Shown here one piece after another: positions 1 through 8,706 of a stretch of DNA of 64,000 nucleotides. The translations under genes were made by a program, and so were the position numbers. The stretch is from the NCBI GenBank assembly GCA_030760725.1, contig JASWHV010000009.1, forward strand, positions 109,379,854-109,443,853, given 5' to 3'. Below the pieces are notes generated by a model that was not told the DNA's origin, made no database searches, and was given only the letters and a program-made list of their open reading frames with translations. Within the stretch, counting starts at the first letter, position 1, and each line of letters starts with the position of its first letter. The stretch comes from Neostapfia colusana (lineage: Eukaryota > Streptophyta > Magnoliopsida > Poales > Poaceae).

Positions 1-1
1 A

Positions 2-259
2 CTCCGCAACGCACGATACAGACAAGCGCTCGGGCGCTACCACCAAAGGTATGTGCGTGTCCGGGAGCTGCAGGAAGGCGACCTGGTGTTGCGGCGCATA
101 CTTTCTCGTGAAGGGACCCACAAGCTCTCCCCCAGCTAGGAAGGCCCCTTCCGAGTCACGAAAGTGTGCCGCCCCGGGTGCGTACGCCTTTCCACCGAGG
201 ATGGGGATCCGCTCCCGAACCCCTGGAACATCGAACACCTCCGTAAGTTCTACCCTTAG
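2..259 (+). pseudogene. Gypsy integrase C-terminal end (element A)
   Basis: The frame starting at base 2 gives the last ~85 residues of a Tat-lineage integrase. It contains the small C-terminal module with RELQEGDLVL and ends NPWNIEHLRKFYP at a TAG (257-259), like the ends of the integrases of elements D and E. One in-frame TAG at 137-139 replaces the Trp of the SWEGPF motif seen in D, so the frame is broken. The catalytic core lies upstream of the window. This tail in other Ty3/Gypsy integrases contributes to DNA binding or target choice. Homology is clear; the protein is not functional. Confidence 0.85.
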
Positions 260-1387
260 AGCAATAGTAGGATAGTCTCTTCTTTTTCATAGATCCCATA
301 GAGTCCAGGAACAGCGCTCGGAGCAGCTAAGTCTCAGGGAACGGTCCAGGACTACGTTCAGCTTGGCCTGGTTCCGACCCTAAGCGTGTAGAGTCTTGCT
401 TCCCTTTTAATGGGGTGGGTCGCTGCCTCCATGTTTAGCCTGCTTTCCTCCTATGGAAATTTATAGGGAAAGAACCTGTTCTACTTTGCTCTTCCCTTAT
501 GCTCATTCAAATTACGTATTAATTTTTATGACCGCACTTCCTGGGTATGATCATCATACACTCAGTCCCCTTTTTCCCATTCTCACCTCTAGTCGGCATT
601 TGCTATCCTGCCTGGGGCGGTCGCGTTTGAGATACCTGCCGATGGCCAGGGGGCCCCGAGCCCCCGGCACGTGGCGTACTAAAATTCCCAAGCACCGTGC
701 ACCGGATCAGGATTGTAAGCCAAATAAGACTATGAGATCGGAAAGGGGGGAGCCCCAAGGAGAATTATGTTTCCCTTGTTTGTGTGCAGGACCCTTCGGC
801 CTTGGCTCCCCGTAGGAGTATGGTAGGAGTACCCAAGCAGTTGGCCACACCTACCAGGGGGCCGCTACGGACCGCGCAAGACCGAGAGATCCGGACCCCG
901 CCCCCTCCTCAGGGGCAGGCCCCGGAGGCCCCACGTACCTGGCAGGGTCGGAGCCCCCCCTGCTCAACGGGTAGCTCCGGATCCGCCACGCGGCTGACAG
1001 AAGCCGGACCTCCCCCCTCCACGGAGAGAGGTCCGAAGGCTCCACGTGTCCCGCGGGGCCGGACCTCCCTCTTCTCAGAGGAGAGCTCCGGGCCCGCCAC
1101 GTGGCCAGCAGATCCGGACCTCCCCATACTCATGGGGCGAGCTCCGGAGACCTCCGGGGCCCTTAACACAATAAGGACCAGGGAAGGTGTTTGTGCAAAG
1201 CTTCGAGATTGGTGAAGGCCTCTGAGTACCTTGCGAAGCAAAGGGCTCGGCCAGGCGAAACCAAGAAGAAGATAGGCATAAGAGGCACAAAAGGTCACAA
1301 GAGTCTATTTATTCATGACTCCATGAGCTAGACTACAGACTCGAAAAAAAACATAATAATAAAGAGAAGAGTCCTAGGGTTCCCCTG
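260..1387 (+). other. Noncoding tract between pol and antisense gene (element A)
   Basis: No credible gene is visible on either strand. The first part (about 300-720) is shared with element B (3640-4320) and with element D in reverse orientation (about 28900-29270), so it is family sequence and not random spacer. It contains an AATAAGACTATGA motif and a purine-rich stretch also found in the other copies. The open frames over 784-1298 on both strands come from the GC-rich repeat module listed separately. Confidence 0.6.
895..1150. repeat. LTR-like G-box repeat module inside element A
   Basis: The segment repeats the motif family of the LTR U3 (GGACCTCCC, GAGAGCTCCG, CCACGTG or CCACGCG) but lies between pol and the antisense gene, well away from the LTR. 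Imperfect copies are spaced roughly 55 bp apart. A matching module sits at the same relative place in element B (4500-4790). Confidence 0.65.
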
Positions 1388-2080
1388 GCACGTCCAGAAC
1401 CTAGAAGCTATAAAAGCGGCCACGTCCCCTACTTCAGCCCTCGCAGCGTTCTCCTGCTCCGTGACCCGAGCTCGGGGATCGCCTCGGCCACCACCAGCGC
1501 AAGGGCCGCTGTCATCAAGGATGCTTCTGAAGCCCCCTCTGCCACTTCAGCAGTTTCCTTGGAGACTCCACCGCCTGGAGTCCTCCTCGGCACTTCAGCA
1601 GTTTTCTTGGAGACTCCTCTGACCCGAGCACGGGGATCACCTCGGCCACCACCAGCGCAAGGGTCGCTGTAATCAAGGATGCTTCTGAAGCCCCCTCCAC
1701 CGCTTCAGCAGTTTCCTTGGAGACTCCGCCGCCTCGAGTCCACCTTGGCGCTTCAGCAATTTCCTTGGAGACTCCTTCGCCTGAAGCCTCCTCGGCGTGT
1801 CAGCAGTTTCTTTGGAGACTCCACCGCTTGAAGCCTTCCTCGATGTATCAACAGTTTCCTCGGAGACTCCATCGCCTGAGGAGGGAGGACGCAACGCCTG
1901 GGAACCTTCAGCCTGTCGTCGCTCAAGAAGAGTCCCGTCGGGATGATAAACCCGAGGCCTCTTGGAGGCGCCACCTCCAGAGGCAGGGCATGCAGGCTCC
2001 CTGGATCCCTGACTTGGTGCAGACGCCACCGCCGGAGGAAATCGAGCGCGCACCTCCTCCGAAGGCGGGTTAGAAGCCAT
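1388..2080 (-). pseudogene. Antisense gene of the Gypsy family, internally deleted (element A)
   Basis: This minus-strand gene has the same start context (MASN) as the antisense gene of element B and the same C-terminal block (AEVGDVAA-IASRF). The PF04195-like N-terminal domain and most of the coiled coil are missing. A short linker related to B (KRPRVYHPDG here, RPWVFRSDG in B) follows the start almost at once, then a run of 16-residue repeats (SPRKLLKRxGGL). Stops fall between the repeat block and the C-terminus. It is read as a deleted, repeat-expanded relic of the longer gene in B and E. No function is claimed. Confidence 0.65.
1530..1890. repeat. 48-bp minisatellite encoding 16-residue repeats
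   Basis: CTTGGAGACTCC recurs every 48 bp (for example near 1558, 1606, 1716, 1764, 1812 and 1860). On the minus strand each unit encodes about 16 residues of the form ESPRKLLKRxGGLxAx. A larger block of roughly 158 bp (about 1465-1550 and 1620-1712) is also duplicated inside the array. The period is a multiple of three, so expansion preserves the antisense reading frame. Confidence 0.8.
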
Positions 2081-2130
2081 GGCAGAAGGCAAGGTCGCAG
2101 AGACTCAAGGAAGGTGCAAGTGCTGGAAGT

Positions 2131-2138
2131 CTTATAAG
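2131..2138 (-). promoter_or_regulatory. TATA-like box upstream of antisense gene (element A)
   Basis: CTTATAAG lies about 50 bp upstream of the antisense start codon (2078-2080, minus strand). Element B has a TTTAAAAG about 115 bp upstream of the matching start codon. The position suggests a promoter for the antisense gene, but the motif is short and unproven. Confidence 0.3.
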
Positions 2139-2639
2139 GGGAACCTACACACGTTGCGGCTTCCCTTCACACTTTCCAATTATGATTCAAAGCAATTCGA
2201 AACTCTCCGAATACACCCCATGGGCAACCGCTTCGGCTCCAAGACCGAGCGCCGATGACAGGTGGACCCAAGTCGTCCAGCTGAAGCAGTGGGTCAAGGA
2301 GTCAGTCTCCCAAGAAGACGAGTCGGCAAGGCGCTTCGGCGGTTCCCGAAGAAAGCGCCGCAACATGCAGAAGTGGCAGCCTTGGGAACCGCCGCAGTAA
2401 AAGCAACCATCAAGTGGGCGCACGCTCCCACGATCCCACGATTGTTCGTGCTCCGGCAGCGGTCAATGCGGGACTTAGAGAAAGTGCGCGGAACATAATA
2501 GATAGAGGCCCCACCTCGGGCTCGCTATCTCCGCCGAGATGGGCCCGGGGGCCACTGTCGGTACCCACGATATGGGGTACCCCGCGCACAGGGGAAAATG
2601 CCTAAGGATCTCGCCCTTCTCCGCAGGGAGAGCTCCGAA

Positions 2640-2935
2640 GGCGCCATGTGTCCAACGGGGCCGGACCTCCCTCTCCTCAGAGGAGAGCTCCGGGCCCGCC
2701 ATGTGGCCAGCAGCAGCCGGACCTCCCCCCTCCACGGGGAGAGCTCCGAAGGTGCCACGTGTCCCACGAGGCTGGACCTCCCTCTCCTCAGAGGAGAGCT
2801 CCGGGCCCGCCACGTGGCCGACAGAAGCCGGACCTCCCCCCTCCGCGGGGAGAGGTCCGAAGGGTCCACGTGTCCCGCGGGGCCGGACCTCCCTCTCCTC
2901 AGAGGAGAGCTCCGGGCCCGCCACGTGGCCAGCAG
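2640..2935. promoter_or_regulatory. Phased G-box (CACGTG) array in U3 of LTR A
   Basis: CACGTG or a one-base variant occurs at about 2700, 2756, 2811, 2867 and 2922, an alternating 55/56-bp spacing that makes a 111-bp dimer. Each monomer also carries an inverted repeat of the type CCGGACCTCC...GAGAGCTCCGG. CACGTG is the plant G-box bound by bZIP and bHLH factors; a role here is inferred. Confidence 0.7.
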
Positions 2936-3329
2936 GACGGCGCGGCCTGCCCCCGCGCGGTAGGCAGCAGGCGTAAAGACGCACCATACCTTGCCTGTAC
3001 AAGGTATTCAAGGCCCGCGCCTTCCCAAGACGCGAAGACGCGGAGCACACCTCTGTCAGGTGCCGTTGCGTCCAGTCGCATCACAGACTGGCGCGCTGTG
3101 TCAGAACCTGCCAGCCAATAAACACAGCGACAAGACATCCCCTGCCGCCCCGCCGTCATCAACCACTACGACTAGCTTGTGGCATGGGCAGGGCGGCAGA
3201 ACGAAGACTCAGAAGCCTTCGTTAGAGACAACTACCGGCATAACTGCAGATACGATAGTCAGCAGGCAATCTCCCCGGGACCACCTGTCGGGTCCCGGGC
3301 CCCCCTTGTAAGCCGCTCGAGCCTTGGAC

Positions 3330-3337
3330 TATAAAAG
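3330..3337 (+). promoter_or_regulatory. TATA box of LTR A
   Basis: TATAAAAG sits in GGACTATAAAAGGC, at the U3/R side of the LTR. The same context recurs at about 9485 (B), 44325 and 54910 (E), and in reverse in both LTRs of D and C. Confidence 0.75.
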
Positions 3338-3639
3338 GCTCGGGTAGGCAACGTTAGCAAGGGTTCGAACTCTGTGAACTTGCATCCTAGGAATCACTCA
3401 CCCTCAAGCTCAGGACTCCGGTTCTAAGCAACAAGCAATACAACGAGCACCTCTGCTCACCGTGGACGTAGGGTTTTACGCTCCGGCGGCCCGAACCACG
3501 TAAAACTCGCCGTGTCAAGCTTCTCCCTCACTCGTCCCTAACGCTGAAGCTCTCCGCAAGCGACTAGCCCCTCCGAAAAAGAACCTCTGCGGGCTGTCCA
3601 GAGCAGGTCCGGGGGAAGTGTCGACCACACACTTCGACA

Positions 3640-5026
3640 ACAGCGCTCGGAACAGCTAAGTCCCAGGGGACGGTCCAGGACTACGTTTCAGCTTGGCCTA
3701 GTTCCGACCCTAAGCGCGTAGAGTCTTGCTTCTCTTCTTAATGGGGCGGGTCGTGGTCTCCATGTTTAGCCTGCCTTCCTCCTATGGATATTTATATAGA
3801 AAGAAGCCCGTCCTGCCACGCTCTTACCCTTGTGCTCATTTAAATTACGCATTAATTTTTATGACCGCACTTTCCGTGTATGCTCACCGTACACTTAGCT
3901 CTCCTTTCCCACTCTCATCCCTAGTCGGCATTTGCTATCCTACCGAAGACGGTCGCGCTTGAGGTACCTGCCGATGGCCAGGGGGCCTCTCGGGCCTCCC
4001 CCAGTCAGGTGCTGTGATGCCAGTTGGTCACCTCCAGGAAAAGCCTGCGCTGTGCATGAGGGGTCCGGGGTGCGTAGCCTGCTTTGCCTGGTTCCGACCC
4101 AAAGCGTGCGCGCCCTGCCCTTCAGAGTTCTAGGGGAGTACAGCCTGCTTTGCCTGGTTCCGTATCGAAAGCCTGTGCACTCTGCCTCCCCAGCGTTACG
4201 GTCCAGTACTAGGGGCCGAACGGTCGTACCCTGACCTCGGAGGGAGCCAGACCCCCGGCGCCGGGCGCACTGAATTGCCCAAGCCCCGTATACCAGACCA
4301 GGACCGTAAGCCAAATAAGACTATGAAATAGGGAGGGGAGAGCCCCCAAGAAGAATTACGGTTCCCTTACTTGTGTGCAGGACCTCCTGGCCTTAGCTCC
4401 CCCGCAGGAGTATGGTAGGTGTGCCCAGTCCATTAGCCACACCTACCAGGGGGCCACTACGGGGACTGCGCGAAGAGAGACCGGAGCTCCTGACTACTCC
4501 AACGCAAGACCGGAGGACCCGGACCTCGCCCCCTCCGTAGGGGCGGGTTCCGAAGGCCCCACGTGTACGGCGGGGCCGGGGCCCCTCTCTCCTCAGAGGA
4601 TAGCTCTGGGCCCGCCACGTGGCCGGCAGAGCCGGACCTCGCCCCCTCCGCAGGGGCGGGCTCCAAAGGCTCTATGTGTACAGCGCGGCCGGACCACCCT
4701 CTCCTCAGAGGAGCTCTGGGCCCGCCACGTGGCCAGCAGATCCAGACCACCCCCGTCCTCACGGGGCGAGCTCTTAAGACCCTTCGGGCCCTTATCACAA
4801 CAAGGACCCGAGGAAGGTGTCTGTGCAAAACTTCAAGATCGGTGAAGACCTCCTGAAGCCCTTGTGGAGCTAAGGACTCGGGCGGGCCAAGCCATGAAGA
4901 AGATAAAAGAACACAGATGCAAAAAACAAGAGTCTTTTCATTCATCAAAGCTCCATGTGTTGGACTACACACTCAACAAAAACAAAAAATAAAGATACAA
5001 GGCCTTTCGGGCGCGGGGGCGACTGC
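3640..5026 (+). other. Noncoding tract between pol and antisense gene (element B)
   Basis: The sequence corresponds to about 312-1387 of element A. It holds three imperfect direct repeats of a GCTTGGCCTGGTTCCGACC-type motif (about 3690, 4080 and 4145) and, at 4500-4790, a G-box repeat module like that of the LTRs. I see no protein-coding gene. Confidence 0.55.
4500..4790. repeat. LTR-like G-box repeat module inside element B
   Basis: The GAGGAGCTCTGGGCCCGCCACGTGG type of unit recurs, with CACGTG cores near 4560, 4616 and 4725. It lies just beyond the 3' end of the antisense gene, in the same relative place as 895-1150 in element A. Confidence 0.65.
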
Positions 5027-8000
5027 CTAGGAGTTCCCGGACTGCCGCTGGAACCTGGAAGCTACGAGGGCGGCCACGTCCCCGACTTCGACCCTGGCAG
5101 CTTTCTCCCGATAGACGACGGGGCCCAGTCTTACCGGCTCCAGAGAGAGGGAAGGATCCCGGCTCCGGAAGCACGCCATCACGTGTGTGGCGACCTCCTT
5201 CACCAAACCCCGTCCCTCTGCCTCAAGCTCGTCGGCGATCACGGCTTCGAGCCTGTCCAGCTTGGCGCCGATGGAGTCGAGCGCCGAAATCGCCTCGGTC
5301 ACCTCCTACGTCGGAGCCCCCTTCCTCACGGGGCTGAAGCCAAGGGGTACAAGGGCGGACCCCGCCTCACCGATGAAGTTCCAGACCGCTCGGGCCTCGA
5401 CGGACCGCGAAGCCTGGAGCTTCTCCACCTCTTGGCAGGCTGCCAGTAGGGCGTCGGGCCCCTCCTCGAAGAACTTCTTCTCCTTGGCCGAGAGGGAACT
5501 CTCCCGGAGCTCAAGGTCCCTGGCAAGCCGCTCAAGCTCTGACGCCCGAAAGTCGGCCGCCAGCTCCCGCTCTAGTGCCGCCTGATGCTCCCGGGAGGCC
5601 TGCTCCTCCCTCTCGGCCAGAGCTGCCTTCCGAAGCTCCAGCTCCTCAGCCTGGGCCTTCAGATCATCCTCGCTGGCCTCCAGTCGTGCGGCGACCTTAT
5701 TCTCCTCGACCGCCACAGCTCGCTCCCGATCCGCAACGGCGCACTCGCGGCGCGCCAGCCGCAGCCGCAGCTCCTCCATCGCAGTGGAGCGCGCCTCAAC
5801 CCTGGCATGAGCCTCGCGGATTTCCTGGTGGAGCCGCCGGGTCTCGGAGTCCAGGCGGTTGACGACCCTCTTCTGAGCGTCGAGGAGCGCCGCCATGGCA
5901 CCAAGCCTCGACTGCCTCGAGTCGAGCTCCGCCCTGGCCTCCTGAGTCTGCTGCCTCATGAGGTGCCCCCAGCTGAGGAGGCGGTTCCTCTCCCTTGCCA
6001 GCACCTCCCGCTCTCGCCCCAAGGCGGCCTGGACCTGCCGGACGCTCGCCTGGGCAAGCTCCAAGGAATTCGCCAGGAGAAGCGGGGCGGCAGAGGCCAA
6101 AGCCGCGCCCCCGACCTCCTCCATCACGTCGTCGTTCGGTGAAGGAGATGTCGGCATCTCGGTGACCGGGATAAGGAGCCGACCTGGAGAAGCCGGAGTG
6201 CCTGCAGCTGCTCCTCCCGCCTCAGCACCAGAGGGTCGGACGCCGCCAGCTGGCTCCGCCGAGCCCTCGACAACCGCCGGCTTCCGAGCTGGCGAAGGGG
6301 GATGAACAGGTGCAGCCGCCGCCGCAGGAGTTGATCTCGCCGGCTCATAAGAAGCCTGCGCCGGCTTGGGGGCCGGCGAAGCCGCCGCAGCTTCCGGACG
6401 CTGCGGCGCAAATCCTCCGCTAGCCGAAGATGGCCGGGGAACAGACACACCCCCGGTAGCCGATGAGTCCCTGCCAACATGGGAAGCTTTCAGGCTAAGA
6501 AAAGGAGAAAAGAACACTAGTTCTAAAATCCGGAAAGAACAACACTTACCAAGGGATGCGAACGCTCCAACGGGCATGGAGCCTCGGCTTCCGAGCCGGG
6601 GCAGCACCACCGGAGCCTGCTACTGCCGCCTGTGCCTACGCCGCAGGTACCCAGACCGACAGAGCAGGAGGCGCGCCCGAAGCCCCCCTAGGAGGCGGAG
6701 CGGTAGGGCTCCCACCGGCAGCGCCTCTGGTGCAGCTTGCCGATCCGGCAGCTGAAGCCCGGGGCACCTGCGTCCCCGGTTGAGTCCTGGCGCTGCCCCC
6801 TCTGGCGCTGCCGCCTGCCGAGCCTGCAGCGAGGACGTTCGCAGGCCGGGGCGCCTGAGCCCTCGGCTCACCCTCGGGCATCACTGCACTGGCGTCCCCC
6901 CTCGGAGCTCCTCCACCTGAGGAAGGAGGGCGGGACGCCCGGGGCTCCTCGGACCGCCACTGTCCGAGAGGAGCCCCGTCGGAGCGGAAGACCCAAGGTC
7001 TCTTGGGGTCGCCGCCCAATGAACCGGAGACACCTGAAGATGGGCGCAAGGGTACCCCCGGTCCTCTGGCTCGGCGCAAACTGCGCCCTCGGAGGGGACC
7101 GAGCACGCTTCTTCCCCGGCTGCCCCAGGGTCGGCTCCTTTCCCTTCCCCTTGTCGACGGTCCGAGCTCCATCGACCCTCGGCGCGGGTTGGGCATCAGC
7201 CGACGCCTCACGCTCCGCTCCGGAGCGCTCGACCCCGAGGATCAAGATCCCCTGGAAGGCGTCCCCAACCTGACGCACGGCGATCCCGATGTTGTCCAGG
7301 TTCAGCATCTTCTGCAGCAACTCCGCCCTCCACTGCGGCTCCAAGAAGAGTGGGGTGCAGGAAGCTGGGAAAGTCAGGTCGCCCCCGTTGATGAAGTCGC
7401 CGCTCACCCTTGCCACCATCTCGTACGACATCTTCTCAGATGGGTCGGAGCCGAGACCCATCTCCAACCTGGTGCAATCGTGCTCGCCGGTGTAGTACCA
7501 CGCGCGGACGACTGCGCTATTGCAAGGGCGCAATGTGGTGTGACAGGAAGTGTGTCAGCACCATCAAGGACGTCAGCCCCTCGTTGGCCAGAAACCGGAT
7601 CCGCTCCAAGACCGGCGCGTACTCTGGCTCCAGCTCTGGGATCTCCTCCTAGAAGCGACGCTCGGTGATCGGGCCGACAGTTGGCAGCTGAAGGCGATCA
7701 TGCTCGTCGGTCTTCATGATCACCCAGTTCTCCTTCTAGCCTTCCCACCTCGCCGCGGTGAAAGGTAGAAGGTACCCAGAGACCTTCGGATCCTTGCAAC
7801 AATGCTGGAAGTAGTATGCCCCCAGCTGATTCTTCGAGCTGCGCCCAGTCGTCCGCAGCACGAAGAAGTAGTGGAAGAGCGTCACTGAAGCGCGCACTCC
7901 CACGAACATCTCGCAGATGTCCATGAAGACAGCGACCATCGCGAAGGAGTTGGGGGAGAGGTGATGAAGCTGGAGACCGTACGTCTCCAGCAGCGTCACA

Positions 8001-8201
8001 AAGAAGGAAGAAATTGGCCGGACGAACCCCGCCAAGGCATAGGCGGTGAAGAAAACAATCTCCCCCCCTATCCAGACACAAGGGGAGAGAACCTCGCCGG
8101 AGCCAGCGCTTCTGCTCCTCCGCGTGCCAGCCCAGCAGCTTGCGTACTACCCCAAGCTCGGCCGATCGGGCAAGACGCGGCGGAGTCAGGTTGGAAGCCA
8201 T
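5027..8201 (-). pseudogene. Antisense gene: PF04195-like domain plus coiled coil (element B)
   Basis: Read on the strand opposite gag-pol, this is the best copy of the family's extra gene. The N-terminus starts MASN (ATG at 8199-8201) and includes a PF04195-like ('putative gypsy type transposon') segment with ETYGLQLHHLSPNS and FMDICEMFVGV. A second globular stretch follows (about 7230-7700), then an Ala/Pro/Gly-rich linker (6560-7200), an intron (6471-6549), a long heptad-rich Glu/Arg/Ala coiled coil (about 5330-6100) and a C-terminal block (CFRSRDPSLSLEPV, then VASRFQRQ). Breaks are a 1-nt slip in a 7-C run (8062-8068), a shift near 7000, a TAG near 6636 and a TAG at 5306-5308. Extra ORFs of this kind, sense or antisense, are known from Tat-lineage elements; the function is unknown. 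Confidence 0.75.
6471..6549 (-). other. Putative spliceosomal intron in the antisense gene (element B)
   Basis: On the minus strand the donor is TTG|GTAAGT (6549) and the acceptor is TTGGCAG|GG (6471), giving 79 bp. Joining across it carries the Ala-rich linker frame directly into the coiled-coil frame (codon TG|G), whereas the unspliced frame does not connect. Element E has a 78-bp candidate at the corresponding place (51531-51608) with donor AG|GTATG and acceptor TTGTAG|GG. Confidence 0.65.
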
Positions 8202-8315
8202 GGGCGACGGAGGCGCAAGAACTTGGGGGCTGAGAAGGCTTGAGCGCTCAGAGGACTCTGGAGGGCTCAGGCATGGGGAAGTGCGAAGGGAAGCATGCGA
8301 TGCAGATGAGATCCC

Positions 8316-8323
8316 CTTTTAAA
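8316..8323 (-). promoter_or_regulatory. TATA-like box upstream of antisense gene (element B)
   Basis: AGTTTAAAAGGGG on the minus strand lies about 115 bp upstream of the antisense ATG at 8201. It is weak evidence for an independent promoter between the 3' LTR and the gene. Confidence 0.3.
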
Positions 8324-8706
8324 CTTCCCATACTCGATTCAAAGCGATTCAAAACTCTTCGAATACGCTGCTTGGGATAACCGCTTCAGCTCCAAGCCCT
8401 GAAGTCCATGACAAGTGGGCCTAGGCCGTCCTACAGAAGCGGTGGACTGGGTTGTCAGCCCCCAGGCGTAGAACCCGGCGGTTCCTGAGATGATGTTGCG
8501 ACGTGCACTACGACGTGTAGTAGTGGCAGCCTTGGGAACCGCCGCAGTAAAAGCAACCATCAAGCAGGGCTCATGCCCCCACGATCGCGCGACTGTTAGT
8601 GCTCCAGCAACGGTCAAAGCGGGTCTTCGAGAAGGTGCGCGAAGTAGAAGAGACGGGGGCCCCACCTCGGGCTCGTTATCTCCCCTGAGATGGGCCCGGG
8701 GGCCAC

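Larger units (their letters stand above)
1..3639 (+). mobile_element. Ty3/Gypsy (Tat lineage) element A, 3' part
   Basis: This is the right-hand part of an LTR retrotransposon whose 5' half lies outside the window. In order it holds the integrase C-terminus (2-259), a noncoding tract, a shrunken antisense gene (1388-2080), a purine-rich tract (2541-2555) and a 1,084-bp LTR (2556-3639) that begins TGTCGGTACC and ends CTTCGACA. The base after the LTR starts ACAGCGCTCGG, which matches position 312 of this same element and continues as the internal region of another family member. A is therefore read as nested inside element B, with ACAGC as the presumed target duplication. Its left copy is outside the window and cannot be checked. 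Confidence 0.85.
2556..3639 (+). repeat. 3' LTR of Gypsy element A
   Basis: The LTR starts TGTCGGTACC directly after the polypurine-like GGGCCCGGGGGCCAC and ends ACTTCGACA. It carries the phased CACGTG array in U3 and a TATAAAAG box at about 3330, followed by the CTCCGGCGGCCCGAACCACGT segment shared by all LTRs here. The boundaries are supported by the same terminal sequences in the LTRs of B, C, D and E. Confidence 0.9.

Noticed and set aside
716..792. Plus-strand intron-like segment GTAAGCC...GTGTGCAGG, also at 4310-4381
   Set aside because: No exons are recognisable on either side, so splice-like ends alone are not enough.
784..1298. Long overlapping open frames on both strands (and similar ones at 2475-3121, 8614-9329, 28017-28719, 36081-36677, 43118-43976, 53451-54583)
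   Set aside because: They follow GC-rich LTR-type tandem repeats, are open on both strands at once and give low-complexity Pro/Arg/Ser peptides; they are repeat shadows, not genes.
2640..2935. Regularly spaced repeats that could look like a CRISPR array
   Set aside because: The units are contiguous LTR tandem repeats with related spacers in a plant genome; no unique spacers and no Cas genes.
5174..6755. Plus-strand frames opposite the coiled-coil region (5187-5585, 5585-6142, 6366-6755)
   Set aside because: GC-rich mirror frames of the antisense gene; no motif and no similarity to the other copies on this strand.
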